From positions 1,674,001 through 1,738,000 of the forward strand of contig NZ_CP081864.1 in NCBI RefSeq assembly GCF_019797845.1: a DNA stretch of 64,000 nucleotides, given 5' to 3'. The stretch comes from Symbiopectobacterium purcellii (GTDB taxonomy: Bacteria; Pseudomonadota; Gammaproteobacteria; Enterobacterales; Enterobacteriaceae). A program made the position numbers and the translations under genes. The notes below the pieces were generated by a model. The model was not told the origin of the DNA. It was given only the letters and a program-made list of their open reading frames with translations, and made no database searches. Position 1 is the stretch's first letter; each line of letters starts with the position of its first letter. Positions 38,604 to 47,685 of the stretch are shown here, piece after piece.

Positions 38604-39234
38604 TCAACCCAGCCATAAACCCAGCAACAGATAACTACCAAACAGTATCAAAATAGCCCCTGCGCCGCGTTCAATCAGATAAAGGTAGCGTTGCAATGTC
38701 TGCTGTATCCGTTGTTGTCCTATCGTTGCGGCCAATGTGTAATACCACGCTGAACATCCATACACCGCTGACGGCTTGCTGTGTCAGCGTGACGGATGGG
38801 CCAAGAATACTGGCCATCAGGCTGATATAAAACAGCATATTTTTGGGGTTAAGCAACGAGGACCCCAGTCCGAGTAGTAACTGATGTGACAGTGAGGGCA
38901 GGAGCTGCGTATCCGTGGCCGTCAGTGTGGTGGTCCGTGCCGAACTGCGCACAAGCTGTGAACCGATCCACAGCAGATACAGCGCCCCGGCGAGTTGCAG
39001 CAGAATAAAAAGCGGTGGCATTTGCTGAATAGCTGCACCGCCCATAATGGCCAGCAGGATATAGCCGCCATTGCCCAGCGCGATGCCAATACCAATCCCG
39101 ATACTGCCGCGCAGGCGGTGGCGCAGCGCGAAGGCTGCCAGCAAGAAGAAATCGGGCCCGGGACTGAGCAGTGCGACAAAATGCGCTAAGGCCAGCGCGG
39201 GGAAATGAGCGGGAAACAGGGCATCAATAACCAT
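38604..39234 (-). pseudogene. LysE/RhtB-family amino-acid exporter, frameshifted near the C-terminus
   Basis: The first 160 or so residues are a normal RhtB-type exporter: LLSPGPDFFLLAAFALRH at the start, GSSLLNPKNMLFYISLMASILGP in the middle. After VWMFSVVL the open frame reads a short foreign tail ending at 38671. Shifting frame near 38745 restores YTLAATIGQQRIQQTLQRYL and a final hydrophobic helix ending LLLGLWLG at 38604, the expected C-terminus. The change is a one-base gain or two-base loss around GTGGTATTAC. Loss of the last helix would probably inactivate it, unless this is a base-calling error. The AraC gene upstream is probably its regulator. Confidence 0.82.
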
Positions 39235-39295
39235 AACAGTGACCTCAACGGAATAAACGAGGCCAAGTCTAGTGAGCTTGTCAGGCTAATTATTG

Positions 39296-40135
39296 TCAAA
39301 TAGTGATCGTGGCAGACGACGATTCATTCGCTTGTTGATATTGCCCCGGTGTGGCCGCTGTGTGCAGCACAAAGATTTTGTGAAAATGGCTTTGATCGCT
39401 AAAGCCACTTTGGTATCCGGCATCGGCCAGCCATACACCTTGCTTAATCAGCGTTTTGGCATATTCAATACGCGCATTGTTAAGGAAAGCCATGGGCGTG
39501 ATGCCGGTATCTTCACGGAAATGTCGCACCAGCGTTTCCCGGCGCAGGTGCAGCTCCTGTGCCAGCGTGGCCAGCGACGGTGAGGTTTGCAAATTGCTGA
39601 GCAGACGCTGGCGCATATAGCGCGTGGTGGATTGCTCTGCGAGAGGCTGTTGTGCCGAGCAATAACGAGACAACAGCGTGGATACCAACGCGTTCAACTG
39701 TGGTGTCGCGCTGTTTATATCGTGGCGAGCGAGGCTGTTGAGCAGTTGCAGGCTATCGCTAAACAGCATGGGGTCTTGTACTCGCACCGGCTGGCAATGG
39801 ATCGCCGCTACCGGCTGTCCGCTCTGTTCGGCCAACAGCGCCTGACACCAGGCTGCGTCGAGGTAAAACATATGATAGCTGCGCGTTTGTCCGGGCAGCG
39901 GAGTACAGCTGTGCGGCGCATGCGGGTCGATCAAAACCATCTCGCCGGCGTGCAACAGGTGGTCTGCACCGCGATAGTGGCAGACGGTGCTGCCCGCTAC
40001 GATCAGGCCGAGGGAGAGTTGGGTGTGTGTATGGGTTTTATACCCCTGACTGCTGCACCAGGTCGAACGGCACTCGACCTGAGGCAGGCGCGGAGAAAAC
40101 CAATAGGCTTGTTTGACGCGGTGCACCGCCGACAT
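39296..40135 (-). CDS. AraC-family transcriptional regulator
   Basis: The 279-residue protein has an N-terminal cupin-like sensor (HTHTQLSLGLIVAGSTVCHYRG and MVLIDPHAPHSCTP) and a C-terminal pair of helix-turn-helices. The first has LATLAQELHLRRETLVRHFREDTG; the second has LADAGYQSGFSDQSHFHKIF. This layout is common for regulators of LysE-type exporters next door. It lies 61 bp upstream of the exporter in the same direction, so the two may be co-transcribed. Confidence 0.88.
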   Translation of the reverse strand: MSAVHRVKQAYWFSPRLPQVECRSTWCSSQGYKTHTHTQLSLGLIVAGSTVCHYRGADHLLHAGEMVLIDPHAPHSCTPLPGQTRSYHMFYLDAAWCQALLAEQSGQPVAAIHCQPVRVQDPMLFSDSLQLLNSLARHDINSATPQLNALVSTLLSRYCSAQQPLAEQSTTRYMRQRLLSNLQTSPSLATLAQELHLRRETLVRHFREDTGITPMAFLNNARIEYAKTLIKQGVWLADAGYQSGFSDQSHFHKIFVLHTAATPGQYQQANESSSATITI

Positions 40136-40265
40136 GGGAAAGACTCATTATCACGATTTTCTTTACCCTACTGGCTGCGTGCGGGTTTGTCGAGGGGAAT
40201 GGCGGCTGACGTTTGCCGCTGTCTGTGGGACAATAGCCGCAGAATTGGACCGACATTGAGATGGC

Positions 40266-42365
40266 ATGGCGCTTACTCCCACAATCAAGCAGCAAATCGA
40301 CCAGTGGTATAAGGCGCTGCAACAACATATTCCTGATTTTATCTCGCGTGCTCCACAGCGACAGATGATCGCCGAAGTGGCGAAGACCCTGGCGGGTGAA
40401 TATCCGCGTCACGCGGTTATTGAGGCGCCTACCGGCGTGGGCAAAACGCTGTCTTACCTGATTCCCGGTATCGCCATCGCGCGTGCCGAAAGCAAAACGC
40501 TGGTGATCAGCACTGCCAATATCGCGTTGCAGGATCAGATCGTCACCAAAGATCTGCCATTACTGAAAAAATTTATCCCAGAACTCACCTTCACCGCTGC
40601 TTTTGGCCGGGCGCGCTATCTCTGCCCGCGCAATCTGGCGGCGCTGAGCTCCGAGACCGCGCAAGGGGATTTGCTGGCATTTCTCAGTGATGAACTGGAG
40701 CCAGCCAGCAAAGAAGAGCGCGGGGCGTGTCTCACGATGGCGAAAGCGTTTCAAGGGTATGAGTGGGACGGGATGCGCGACCATTATAGCCTGACGATCG
40801 ACGATACGTTATGGCGTAAGGTCAGTACCGATAAAGCTAACTGCCTGGGTAAAAATTGCCACTATTACCGTGACTGCCCATTTTTTATTGCCCGCCGTGA
40901 AATTGAAAACACGGAGGTCGTGGTGAGCAACCACGCCTTGGTGATGGCGGCAATGGAAAGCGATTCGGTGCTGCCTGCGGCAAAAGATCTGTTGTTGGTG
41001 CTGGATGAGGGGCATCACGTGCCGGACGTGGCGCGCGATTCGCTGGAAATGGCGGGGGACATTACCCCGGCGTATGTCAAAACGCAGATGGACAGCGTGG
41101 TCCAACTGGTAGCGACCTGTATGGCGCAGTTTCCGCCAAAATCACCGCCGCGTCTGACCAACCCTGAGCGGTTGACAGCGCATATTGAAGAGATGATCGA
41201 GCAGAATGCCGCCTTTGTTGCCATGAGTGAGCTGTTTCTTAAGGGAGAAGGGCAAGAGAGCGATTATCGCTTCCCGATGGGGGTTATGCCGGAAGAGATG
41301 CGCCAGGTGTGTGTCAGGCTGCACAAGCTAACGGATGGTCTGCGTGGATTAACCGAATACCTGTCTCACGATCTGGGAGAGAAAACCGGCAAGCACGATG
41401 TAGTGCGGGTGCATCAGGCGCTGTTGCGTATGAGCCGTGCGATGGGCTATCTGGAGAGTAAAACGCAACTCTGGCATTTGGCCGCACTGGAGAAAGTCTC
41501 CAATGCGCCGGTATCCAAATGGCTGCATCGGGAATACCGCGAAGGGCAGTGGCGGTTATCGCTACACTGTGCGGGAATACGCGTCTGTGACCAGCTCGAT
41601 CGCCTGCTGTGGCGCAATGTTTCGCACGTGGTGCTGACCTCCGCGACGCTACGCTCCCTGAACAGCTACCAGAGATTAAAAGAGCTCTCAGGCCTGGATG
41701 AAGAAGAGGGCGATCGTTTTATTACGCTGGATTCGCCTTTCAACCACTGTCAGCAGGGCACGCTGGTGATCCCCAAAATGCACTGTGAGCCGTTGCTGGA
41801 AAATGAAGTGCCACATATTGCCGAAATGGCGCGTTTTTTCCGCCAATCACTGGCGCAACAGAAGCACAAAGGGATCTTGGTGTTGTTCGCCAGCCAAAGA
41901 GCGATGCAACAGTTTCTCTCACAGGTTACCGATTTGCGCTTAATGCTGCTGGTGCAAGGGGATCAGCCGCGTTCGCGCCTGATTGCATTGCACCGACAAC
42001 GCGTGGAAGCAGGAGACGTCAGCGTACTGGTAGGTTTGCAATCTTTCGCCGAAGGACTGGATTTGAAAGGCGAACTGCTGTCGCAGGTCCATATCCATAA
42101 GATTGCTTTCCCCCCGATTGACAGCCCCGTGATCCTGACCGAAGGGGAGTGGTTAAAAAGTCAGAAACGCCATCCCTTTGTGGTGCAAAGCCTGCCTGCC
42201 GCGTCATTTAACCTGATCCAGCAGGTTGGGCGCCTGATTCGCAGTCATACCTGTTTCGGTGAAATCATTATCTATGATCGACGCCTGTTGACCAAGGGAT
42301 ACGGGGCGCAACTGTTGGCGGCGTTGCCGGTATTTCCCATTGAACAACGTGATGTGCCAGCCTGA
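40266..42365 (+). CDS. dinG: ATP-dependent 5'-3' DNA helicase DinG
   Basis: DinG unwinds forked DNA, D-loops and R-loops and helps replication cross transcription units. The 699-residue product has Walker A EAPTGVGKT at 53-61, the iron-sulfur cysteines at 120, 193, 198 and 204 (E. coli 120, 194, 199, 205), the DEGH box near 248, and C-terminal QVGRLIRSH. It lacks the basic Arg/Lys tail that ends E. coli DinG (716 residues). I found no CTG-N10-CAG LexA box in the 120 bp upstream, although E. coli dinG is an SOS gene. Confidence 0.96.
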   Translation: MALTPTIKQQIDQWYKALQQHIPDFISRAPQRQMIAEVAKTLAGEYPRHAVIEAPTGVGKTLSYLIPGIAIARAESKTLVISTANIALQDQIVTKDLPLLKKFIPELTFTAAFGRARYLCPRNLAALSSETAQGDLLAFLSDELEPASKEERGACLTMAKAFQGYEWDGMRDHYSLTIDDTLWRKVSTDKANCLGKNCHYYRDCPFFIARREIENTEVVVSNHALVMAAMESDSVLPAAKDLLLVLDEGHHVPDVARDSLEMAGDITPAYVKTQMDSVVQLVATCMAQFPPKSPPRLTNPERLTAHIEEMIEQNAAFVAMSELFLKGEGQESDYRFPMGVMPEEMRQVCVRLHKLTDGLRGLTEYLSHDLGEKTGKHDVVRVHQALLRMSRAMGYLESKTQLWHLAALEKVSNAPVSKWLHREYREGQWRLSLHCAGIRVCDQLDRLLWRNVSHVVLTSATLRSLNSYQRLKELSGLDEEEGDRFITLDSPFNHCQQGTLVIPKMHCEPLLENEVPHIAEMARFFRQSLAQQKHKGILVLFASQRAMQQFLSQVTDLRLMLLVQGDQPRSRLIALHRQRVEAGDVSVLVGLQSFAEGLDLKGELLSQVHIHKIAFPPIDSPVILTEGEWLKSQKRHPFVVQSLPAASFNLIQQVGRLIRSHTCFGEIIIYDRRLLTKGYGAQLLAALPVFPIEQRDVPA

Positions 42366-42421
42366 TATAAACATGCTATTTTTGCACAAAGAGATCGATC
42401 GTCTTTTTCGCGGGAGAACGC

Positions 42422-43390
42422 ATGGACTTGACCACCATCATCAAAGAGATTGGGCGGGGGAAAAATCACGCACGTGATTTGGATCAGGATGCTGCCTACT
42501 CGCTATATCGTCATATGCTGCAAGGTGATGTGCCCGATCTGGAACTGGGCGGTGTACTGATTGCTTTGCGAATCAAAGGGGAAGGTGAGGCTGAGCTGCG
42601 TGGTTTCTATCAGGCCGCCAGCGAGCAGGTGTTGCGCTTGCACGCGCCCGCGGGTCGCCCGATGCCTATTGTCATCCCTAGCTACAACGGTGCGCGGCGC
42701 CAGCCCAATCTGACGCCGTTGCTGGCGTTATTGCTGGTTAAATTGGGCTTCCCGGTGGTGGTGCATGGCGTTGACCATGACCCTACGCGGGTCACCAGCG
42801 CGGAAATTTTGCAAGCGCTCGGAGTGAAAAGCGCCAGCAGCGCCAAGTCTGCGCAGTCATTGATTGATGAAGGGTTCCCGGTATTTATCCCGATTTCGGC
42901 CTTGAGTCCTGCCCTAAATAAACAGTTGCAACTGCGCTGGCGCATGGGCGTGCGTAACAGCAGCCATACGCTGGCTAAATTGTTGACGCCGTTTGGCGAG
43001 CAAGCGGCATTACGTTTGACCAGCGTCTCCCATCCGGAATATGTCACTCGACTTAATCAGTTCTTCCTTGATATCGATACCCGAGCGTTGCTGATGCACG
43101 GCACGGAGGGCGAGGTCTATGCTAATCCGCAGCGCTGCCCTGAAATTCGCTTTATTCAGGGCCAACACAGCGTAGTGCTGCAACAGCGTCAGGACATTGT
43201 TGTTGCGCCGGATAAATTGCCGATCGCCCGTGATGTAGCGACGACGGCGCGCTGGACAGCACAGTGCCTGGCGGGAGAAATTGCGGTGCCTTATGCCCTG
43301 CGTTTGCAACTTGCGTGCTGTCTGGTTGCGGGCGGTATGTCTCCAACCATGGAACAAGCTGTGGCGACCATTAGCAAACGGTTTGGTTAA
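42422..43390 (+). CDS. ybiB: TrpD2-type nucleic-acid-binding protein YbiB
   Basis: The 322-residue protein resembles anthranilate phosphoribosyltransferase but belongs to the YbiB/TrpD2 group, which binds DNA and RNA instead of acting in tryptophan synthesis. The glycosyltransferase-family-3 N-terminal helices (LYRHMLQGDVPDLELGGVLIALRIKGE) and the core with PSYNGARRQPNLTPLLALLL are present. It lies 56 bp after dinG, as in E. coli, where it is LexA-controlled. No LexA box is visible here. Confidence 0.93.
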   Translation: MDLTTIIKEIGRGKNHARDLDQDAAYSLYRHMLQGDVPDLELGGVLIALRIKGEGEAELRGFYQAASEQVLRLHAPAGRPMPIVIPSYNGARRQPNLTPLLALLLVKLGFPVVVHGVDHDPTRVTSAEILQALGVKSASSAKSAQSLIDEGFPVFIPISALSPALNKQLQLRWRMGVRNSSHTLAKLLTPFGEQAALRLTSVSHPEYVTRLNQFFLDIDTRALLMHGTEGEVYANPQRCPEIRFIQGQHSVVLQQRQDIVVAPDKLPIARDVATTARWTAQCLAGEIAVPYALRLQLACCLVAGGMSPTMEQAVATISKRFG

Positions 43391-43679
43391 AATAGTCGAT
43401 ATTGTATTCTGCAGGTAATATTTTTATTTCCAAAACACCAGTAAAAATTTTTTGTTTACTGGTGTGATTATGCATATTAATTCACGATTTTTGGATTGAG
43501 AGATCAATGATGTGATTATTATTTGTTGGTGATGGATGTGATGATAATGATATGTTGGTAGATGCGTGCTGCATTTTTATTTTATTTGATGCTGTTTCAT
43601 GATTTTTTATGAAGTGTGGTAATGAGACTTGCATTCAGTGAGTCAAGTGCTATACATGGAATACCTATAAGGAAATATC

Positions 43680-44750
43680 ATGCCTAAAATCCCTTTGATA
43701 AATGATCAATACAGAAATGTTATCGGTAATTATACAAACATGCAGGATGGGAAATATGGCAGCCAGCGTGACCAAAATGAACGTATCAAAGCATTGGCCA
43801 GTAATCCTGGCCTACATTCAGGAAACCGAGACAGGAAGAATGTGGCGCAAGCTTTAGTTAGGCTTATTTCTTTATTAAATATTGTATCAAATACGGCTAT
43901 CAATACAACAAGAGGGATAGACAATTCACAACCAACATCGCTTAGGTCGCCAGGAGCTGGTTCGGCCCCTTATGGTGTGGTTCCCACAGTGGGTATCGTT
44001 GAGTCGTATGAGCCTTCTTTATTGCCAGTTACAGCGGTTACTCCTATTGATGATTTATTTAAAAGAATTAATTTCGATGCTGTAAAAGGAATAAAACGCA
44101 GTGTCAATGATAGAAAATTAAATCATTCAAAAAATAAAAAAATGATTCACTTTTTAAAGCGAAATAAGGTGTTGGCACATGGTTTGAAAATACCATCAGT
44201 ATCAAAAGAATTGTTACTCTCTGGCGCGGCACATTGGATTTATGATTCTGACATTCAAGAAAACATAACGCCATTGCATAGAGTTGAAGATATCGCCAAG
44301 TGTATCCTTAGTGAGTTTGGAGAGTATGGTAGTAAAAAGCGCGAGAAATTATCTCACCATTACATTGAAAAAGTAGTTGCGCAATGGATGTTCAACGCAA
44401 TTTTGGGAGTGTCTCTCAATGAATATCTTATTAGTAAAATTGAGACTCATTCGGACGGTATACCGTTGACAATTGGAGAGATAAAAAACTTATTGAAATT
44501 AGGGACGCTGAGTGATAGTGAAGTATTCAACATGAATAACGTTCCCGTTGAATGGAGATCTGATCTCGTTGAAATGTGGTCCTCTCTACTCAAAAATACT
44601 TTTCCTGCTATATATCTCGATGATGAAAATATAAATGACGTACCAATAGATAGTGAAGTGTTTAGCCATTTATATGCAGGTGCGCGCTTTCTCAAAGATG
44701 TCGGCCAGTTACACGGTGTAAGTCGTGAAAATATTTTATCCGTTGGTTAG
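43680..44750 (+). CDS. N-terminal part of a large toxin-like protein, ended by an in-frame amber codon
   Basis: The 356-residue frame starts at a well-placed ATG behind AAGGAAA. It ends at TAG (44748-44750), after which the same frame continues with AGG ATG into a 955-codon frame. The protein is low in complexity at the N-terminus (Asn, Ser, Pro-rich to about residue 115, no classical signal peptide), then helical and charged. The DNA is far more A/T-rich than its flanks, as is the 290-bp gene-free stretch before it (43391-43679), which suggests recent transfer. I cannot name a family for this part. It is probably the front of one multidomain toxin or effector. Confidence 0.75.
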   Translation: MPKIPLINDQYRNVIGNYTNMQDGKYGSQRDQNERIKALASNPGLHSGNRDRKNVAQALVRLISLLNIVSNTAINTTRGIDNSQPTSLRSPGAGSAPYGVVPTVGIVESYEPSLLPVTAVTPIDDLFKRINFDAVKGIKRSVNDRKLNHSKNKKMIHFLKRNKVLAHGLKIPSVSKELLLSGAAHWIYDSDIQENITPLHRVEDIAKCILSEFGEYGSKKREKLSHHYIEKVVAQWMFNAILGVSLNEYLISKIETHSDGIPLTIGEIKNLLKLGTLSDSEVFNMNNVPVEWRSDLVEMWSSLLKNTFPAIYLDDENINDVPIDSEVFSHLYAGARFLKDVGQLHGVSRENILSVG

Positions 44751-44753
44751 AGG

Positions 44754-47621
44754 ATGTGGGCTATAGCATTAAATGAAGGTGTAAATGCGAATAATCTGGT
44801 TTATTTTTTATTTCCATCTATGATTTTTTCAGCCAGCAACACATCAAGGGATGCGACCGCGATAAGAGACGTTAATGATGTTGAACGTTGTATCCATGAT
44901 TATATAGACTCTCGAAGAGATTTTGCGGAAATAAAAAATGATATTGCCGAAAAGGTAAATAATTATCAGAAGGCTGTTAGTGAATGGTTTAGTAAAAGCC
45001 AACTGGCAGATAAAGTTATTAATAGTTGTCCTGACGAAGAGTTACCCTATTTGTATGATGTCGCTGACCCTATCCGTACCTTGTCACAGAGGCGTGAGAA
45101 GGCAGAAATAAATGCAAAGCAACTTTATATGAACGGATGGGTTAAACCCTGTAAGACAGCACCAGAAAGTTTGGGTGATGAATATCAGCGGTTAACTGAA
45201 AATGTTGCAGATGGGTTTAGGGAAATTGATCGATACCTTATTTTTACAGCACTTGACTCTCTGGTAAGTGATGATAAAAAATTTATTACCTCTCCCGATA
45301 CATCTATCTACCCTGTTTCTTTTACCATGAAAACCAATAAGCCGATGATCACCGCTTATGGCGTTGCTAAAGATGTTGATGTACATGTTCGTCTTGATAA
45401 GACTGATCTTTTTTCTGTTATTCATGATGGTGAAGAAAGAATATATGCATTGAAAGCGGATTCACATGATAACATGTTGCACTATAATCTAATTCGGGTG
45501 GACAGACAGATTGAACGATACATTGATTCAGGTATTCTGGATCATAATGGCTTTGAGAGTAATACTGTTGTTGAAGGTAATGTGCTACGGACAGCAGAGG
45601 ATACTTTTTATTTTTCAATTTTTACTAAAACCAGCAGTCCGTATCCAAAGGGTAACAATGAGAAAGTTATTATTGATAAACTAAGCTCATCTCATCGTGA
45701 GGTCTTATATCAGAGGTTATACGCTGAAGGTAATTCTCTTTCTGATATTCAAAATTTATGGAAAGTAATTAAAAATTTTATCCCTTTTTATGAATGCATA
45801 TCCGGGGTTGCCAATAATGATCCTGTACAAGCGGTCCCCTCCTGTTTACTCGATGCTTTTTCACTTATTCCCGTTATTGGGCATGTGCTAAAGCTCAGCA
45901 GTAAATTTGGCATGGGGCTGGCATCGGGTATACATAAAGGTAGTCATGTATTGCGTCATGGTAGTCGGTTTACCGCGAGGCAGGTACTCCTGAACGACAT
46001 TGTGATGCCAAAAACCAGTGAATTGCGCTTGTTGGGAAAACATACACTCAACGTTCTGGATCCTGGCTTCGAACTCATTGGTGGTATAGGTAGAAAATTC
46101 TCGACCGAATTAATCAATCTTCTGAGAAAAGATGCGAAAACAACTGAGCTAGCTGAGAGAATTGCTTTTTCTGGTGTGTTAGAACGATCGCTATTACCAC
46201 AAAAACCTGTTGTTTTCGCCCGATTTCCCGGTTCCGAGATTGAAATAGCAATGCAACAGGTAGGCTCAGATGCAGAACAAGGGGTCTACGCGATGGTTAA
46301 CACGGATACTGGTGAAATGGGTGGCGAATATTTTCATCTGCAACAGGGTAATATTCTTAAGGGTATATCTGGTGTTAAATTGAAAGAAAATGGCTTTGTT
46401 TTAAATGAACGATTTTCTAAGCAAGATCGTCATGGCGAGAGAAAATTACCAAAAGCCTTGAAAAGAAAAACTAATCTATTGTTTCATTATCCTCGGCGGC
46501 GAACTGAACATTCATATTCCGCCCCAAATGCTAATCTGAGAGGGGGGCGTGTTACTGTCGATGTGCCACGACTCAAATCATTTCTTCCCCTACGCGCCGA
46601 TTTTGATTTCATCAATAAAGAATTTATAGATTACACCGAGTACAAGTCATTCGCTTTAGAGCTCTCTTTTCCAAATACCCATGAAGAAATCATTAATATG
46701 GAAAATGCTTTTTCCCTGATGCATATACAACGTGTTTCAGAAAGTGAAATTATGATCCCTGAGGTGTTTTCTCAGTTTAAAAATAACTTCGATCTTTATA
46801 AAATACGTTTAAATAATGCAATGCTTCTCGTTGATAATGTTATGATGGAGTTTGATACTTTATTCCATAGTCATACATTATCAGCCGAAAATGTTAACTT
46901 GCGTGACAATGTTATAAATGAATATCTCAAAAATGTACTCGCAACAGAGTCTCCTGATGTTCTTCGTAATGCGGTGGAAAGATTAAGTTTAGCGCTAAAT
47001 CGAATTAGTGATTATTTTGTTAATTATGAAGAAAAAGTGTATTTGGTGACTACCAAAAGGAACGACATTTCTTCTTCTGACAGACCTAAGGTATTTGGTT
47101 TTACTAACATCAAAGATTCCCAAAAACGTATCGTAATTTTTACTGATAGTTTTGACACTGGACGTGGCTATAACGATGACATGGTCTTGACCATGATACA
47201 TGAAGCAACACATGCCGAATTAGGTACACAAGATTTTTTTTACAGCCCATACACCAAACTGGTGGGAGATCCTGAAGATATACCAGAGGCGCTTGTCGAA
47301 CAATTAACAGGTGCAGATACCCGCGCCCCACTGAATCTCGATAACCAATTTCTGGATGCTTATGCCACACATATGGGTATAGAGCGGCCTGACATTGAAT
47401 CCTTCAAGCAAATGATACTCAATGATGATATGCTTAAAGCAAATATTATTATGGATAACGCAGATTCATTATCCAACATCATTATAGACATTCATAAACT
47501 ATTGCTTCCGTCTCGGGTAACGCGTAATGTACAGTCATCCCCCTCTCAATCCCATTCTTTTGATCACTTGACACTAAAAGCCTTGATTGGCCTGGTTGCT
47601 ACTGAATCAGGGGCAAGATGA
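44754..47621 (+). CDS. Large toxin-like protein with C-terminal aspzincin-type metalloprotease motif
   Basis: The 955-residue frame is in phase with the preceding one. There is a helical N-terminal region. Around residues 340-390 lies a hydrophobic segment (FIPFYECISGVANNDPVQAV, then LLDAFSLIPVIGHVLKL) of the kind seen in the middle of large multidomain bacterial toxins and often linked to membrane insertion. A C-terminal catalytic-looking domain follows. HEATH at residues 816-820 and GTQDFFYS (Asp at 827) fit the aspzincin pattern HExxH plus GTxDxxYG of M35-type zinc endopeptidases, though the spacing is about two residues shorter than usual. Translation could restart at 44754, where AGAGG precedes the ATG weakly. 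No immunity gene is visible next to it. Confidence 0.75.
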   Translation: MWAIALNEGVNANNLVYFLFPSMIFSASNTSRDATAIRDVNDVERCIHDYIDSRRDFAEIKNDIAEKVNNYQKAVSEWFSKSQLADKVINSCPDEELPYLYDVADPIRTLSQRREKAEINAKQLYMNGWVKPCKTAPESLGDEYQRLTENVADGFREIDRYLIFTALDSLVSDDKKFITSPDTSIYPVSFTMKTNKPMITAYGVAKDVDVHVRLDKTDLFSVIHDGEERIYALKADSHDNMLHYNLIRVDRQIERYIDSGILDHNGFESNTVVEGNVLRTAEDTFYFSIFTKTSSPYPKGNNEKVIIDKLSSSHREVLYQRLYAEGNSLSDIQNLWKVIKNFIPFYECISGVANNDPVQAVPSCLLDAFSLIPVIGHVLKLSSKFGMGLASGIHKGSHVLRHGSRFTARQVLLNDIVMPKTSELRLLGKHTLNVLDPGFELIGGIGRKFSTELINLLRKDAKTTELAERIAFSGVLERSLLPQKPVVFARFPGSEIEIAMQQVGSDAEQGVYAMVNTDTGEMGGEYFHLQQGNILKGISGVKLKENGFVLNERFSKQDRHGERKLPKALKRKTNLLFHYPRRRTEHSYSAPNANLRGGRVTVDVPRLKSFLPLRADFDFINKEFIDYTEYKSFALELSFPNTHEEIINMENAFSLMHIQRVSESEIMIPEVFSQFKNNFDLYKIRLNNAMLLVDNVMMEFDTLFHSHTLSAENVNLRDNVINEYLKNVLATESPDVLRNAVERLSLALNRISDYFVNYEEKVYLVTTKRNDISSSDRPKVFGFTNIKDSQKRIVIFTDSFDTGRGYNDDMVLTMIHEATHAELGTQDFFYSPYTKLVGDPEDIPEALVEQLTGADTRAPLNLDNQFLDAYATHMGIERPDIESFKQMILNDDMLKANIIMDNADSLSNIIIDIHKLLLPSRVTRNVQSSPSQSHSFDHLTLKALIGLVATESGAR

Positions 47622-47685
47622 TGCTTGTGCTCTTTCCTAATACGTATCTCAATAGGCAAGTGAATTAGTTGATAAAGGTAAATAC

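Noticed and set aside
40140..40265. CTG-to-CAG pair upstream of dinG as a LexA box
   Set aside because: The spacing is 14 bases instead of 10 and the interior is not A/T-alternating.
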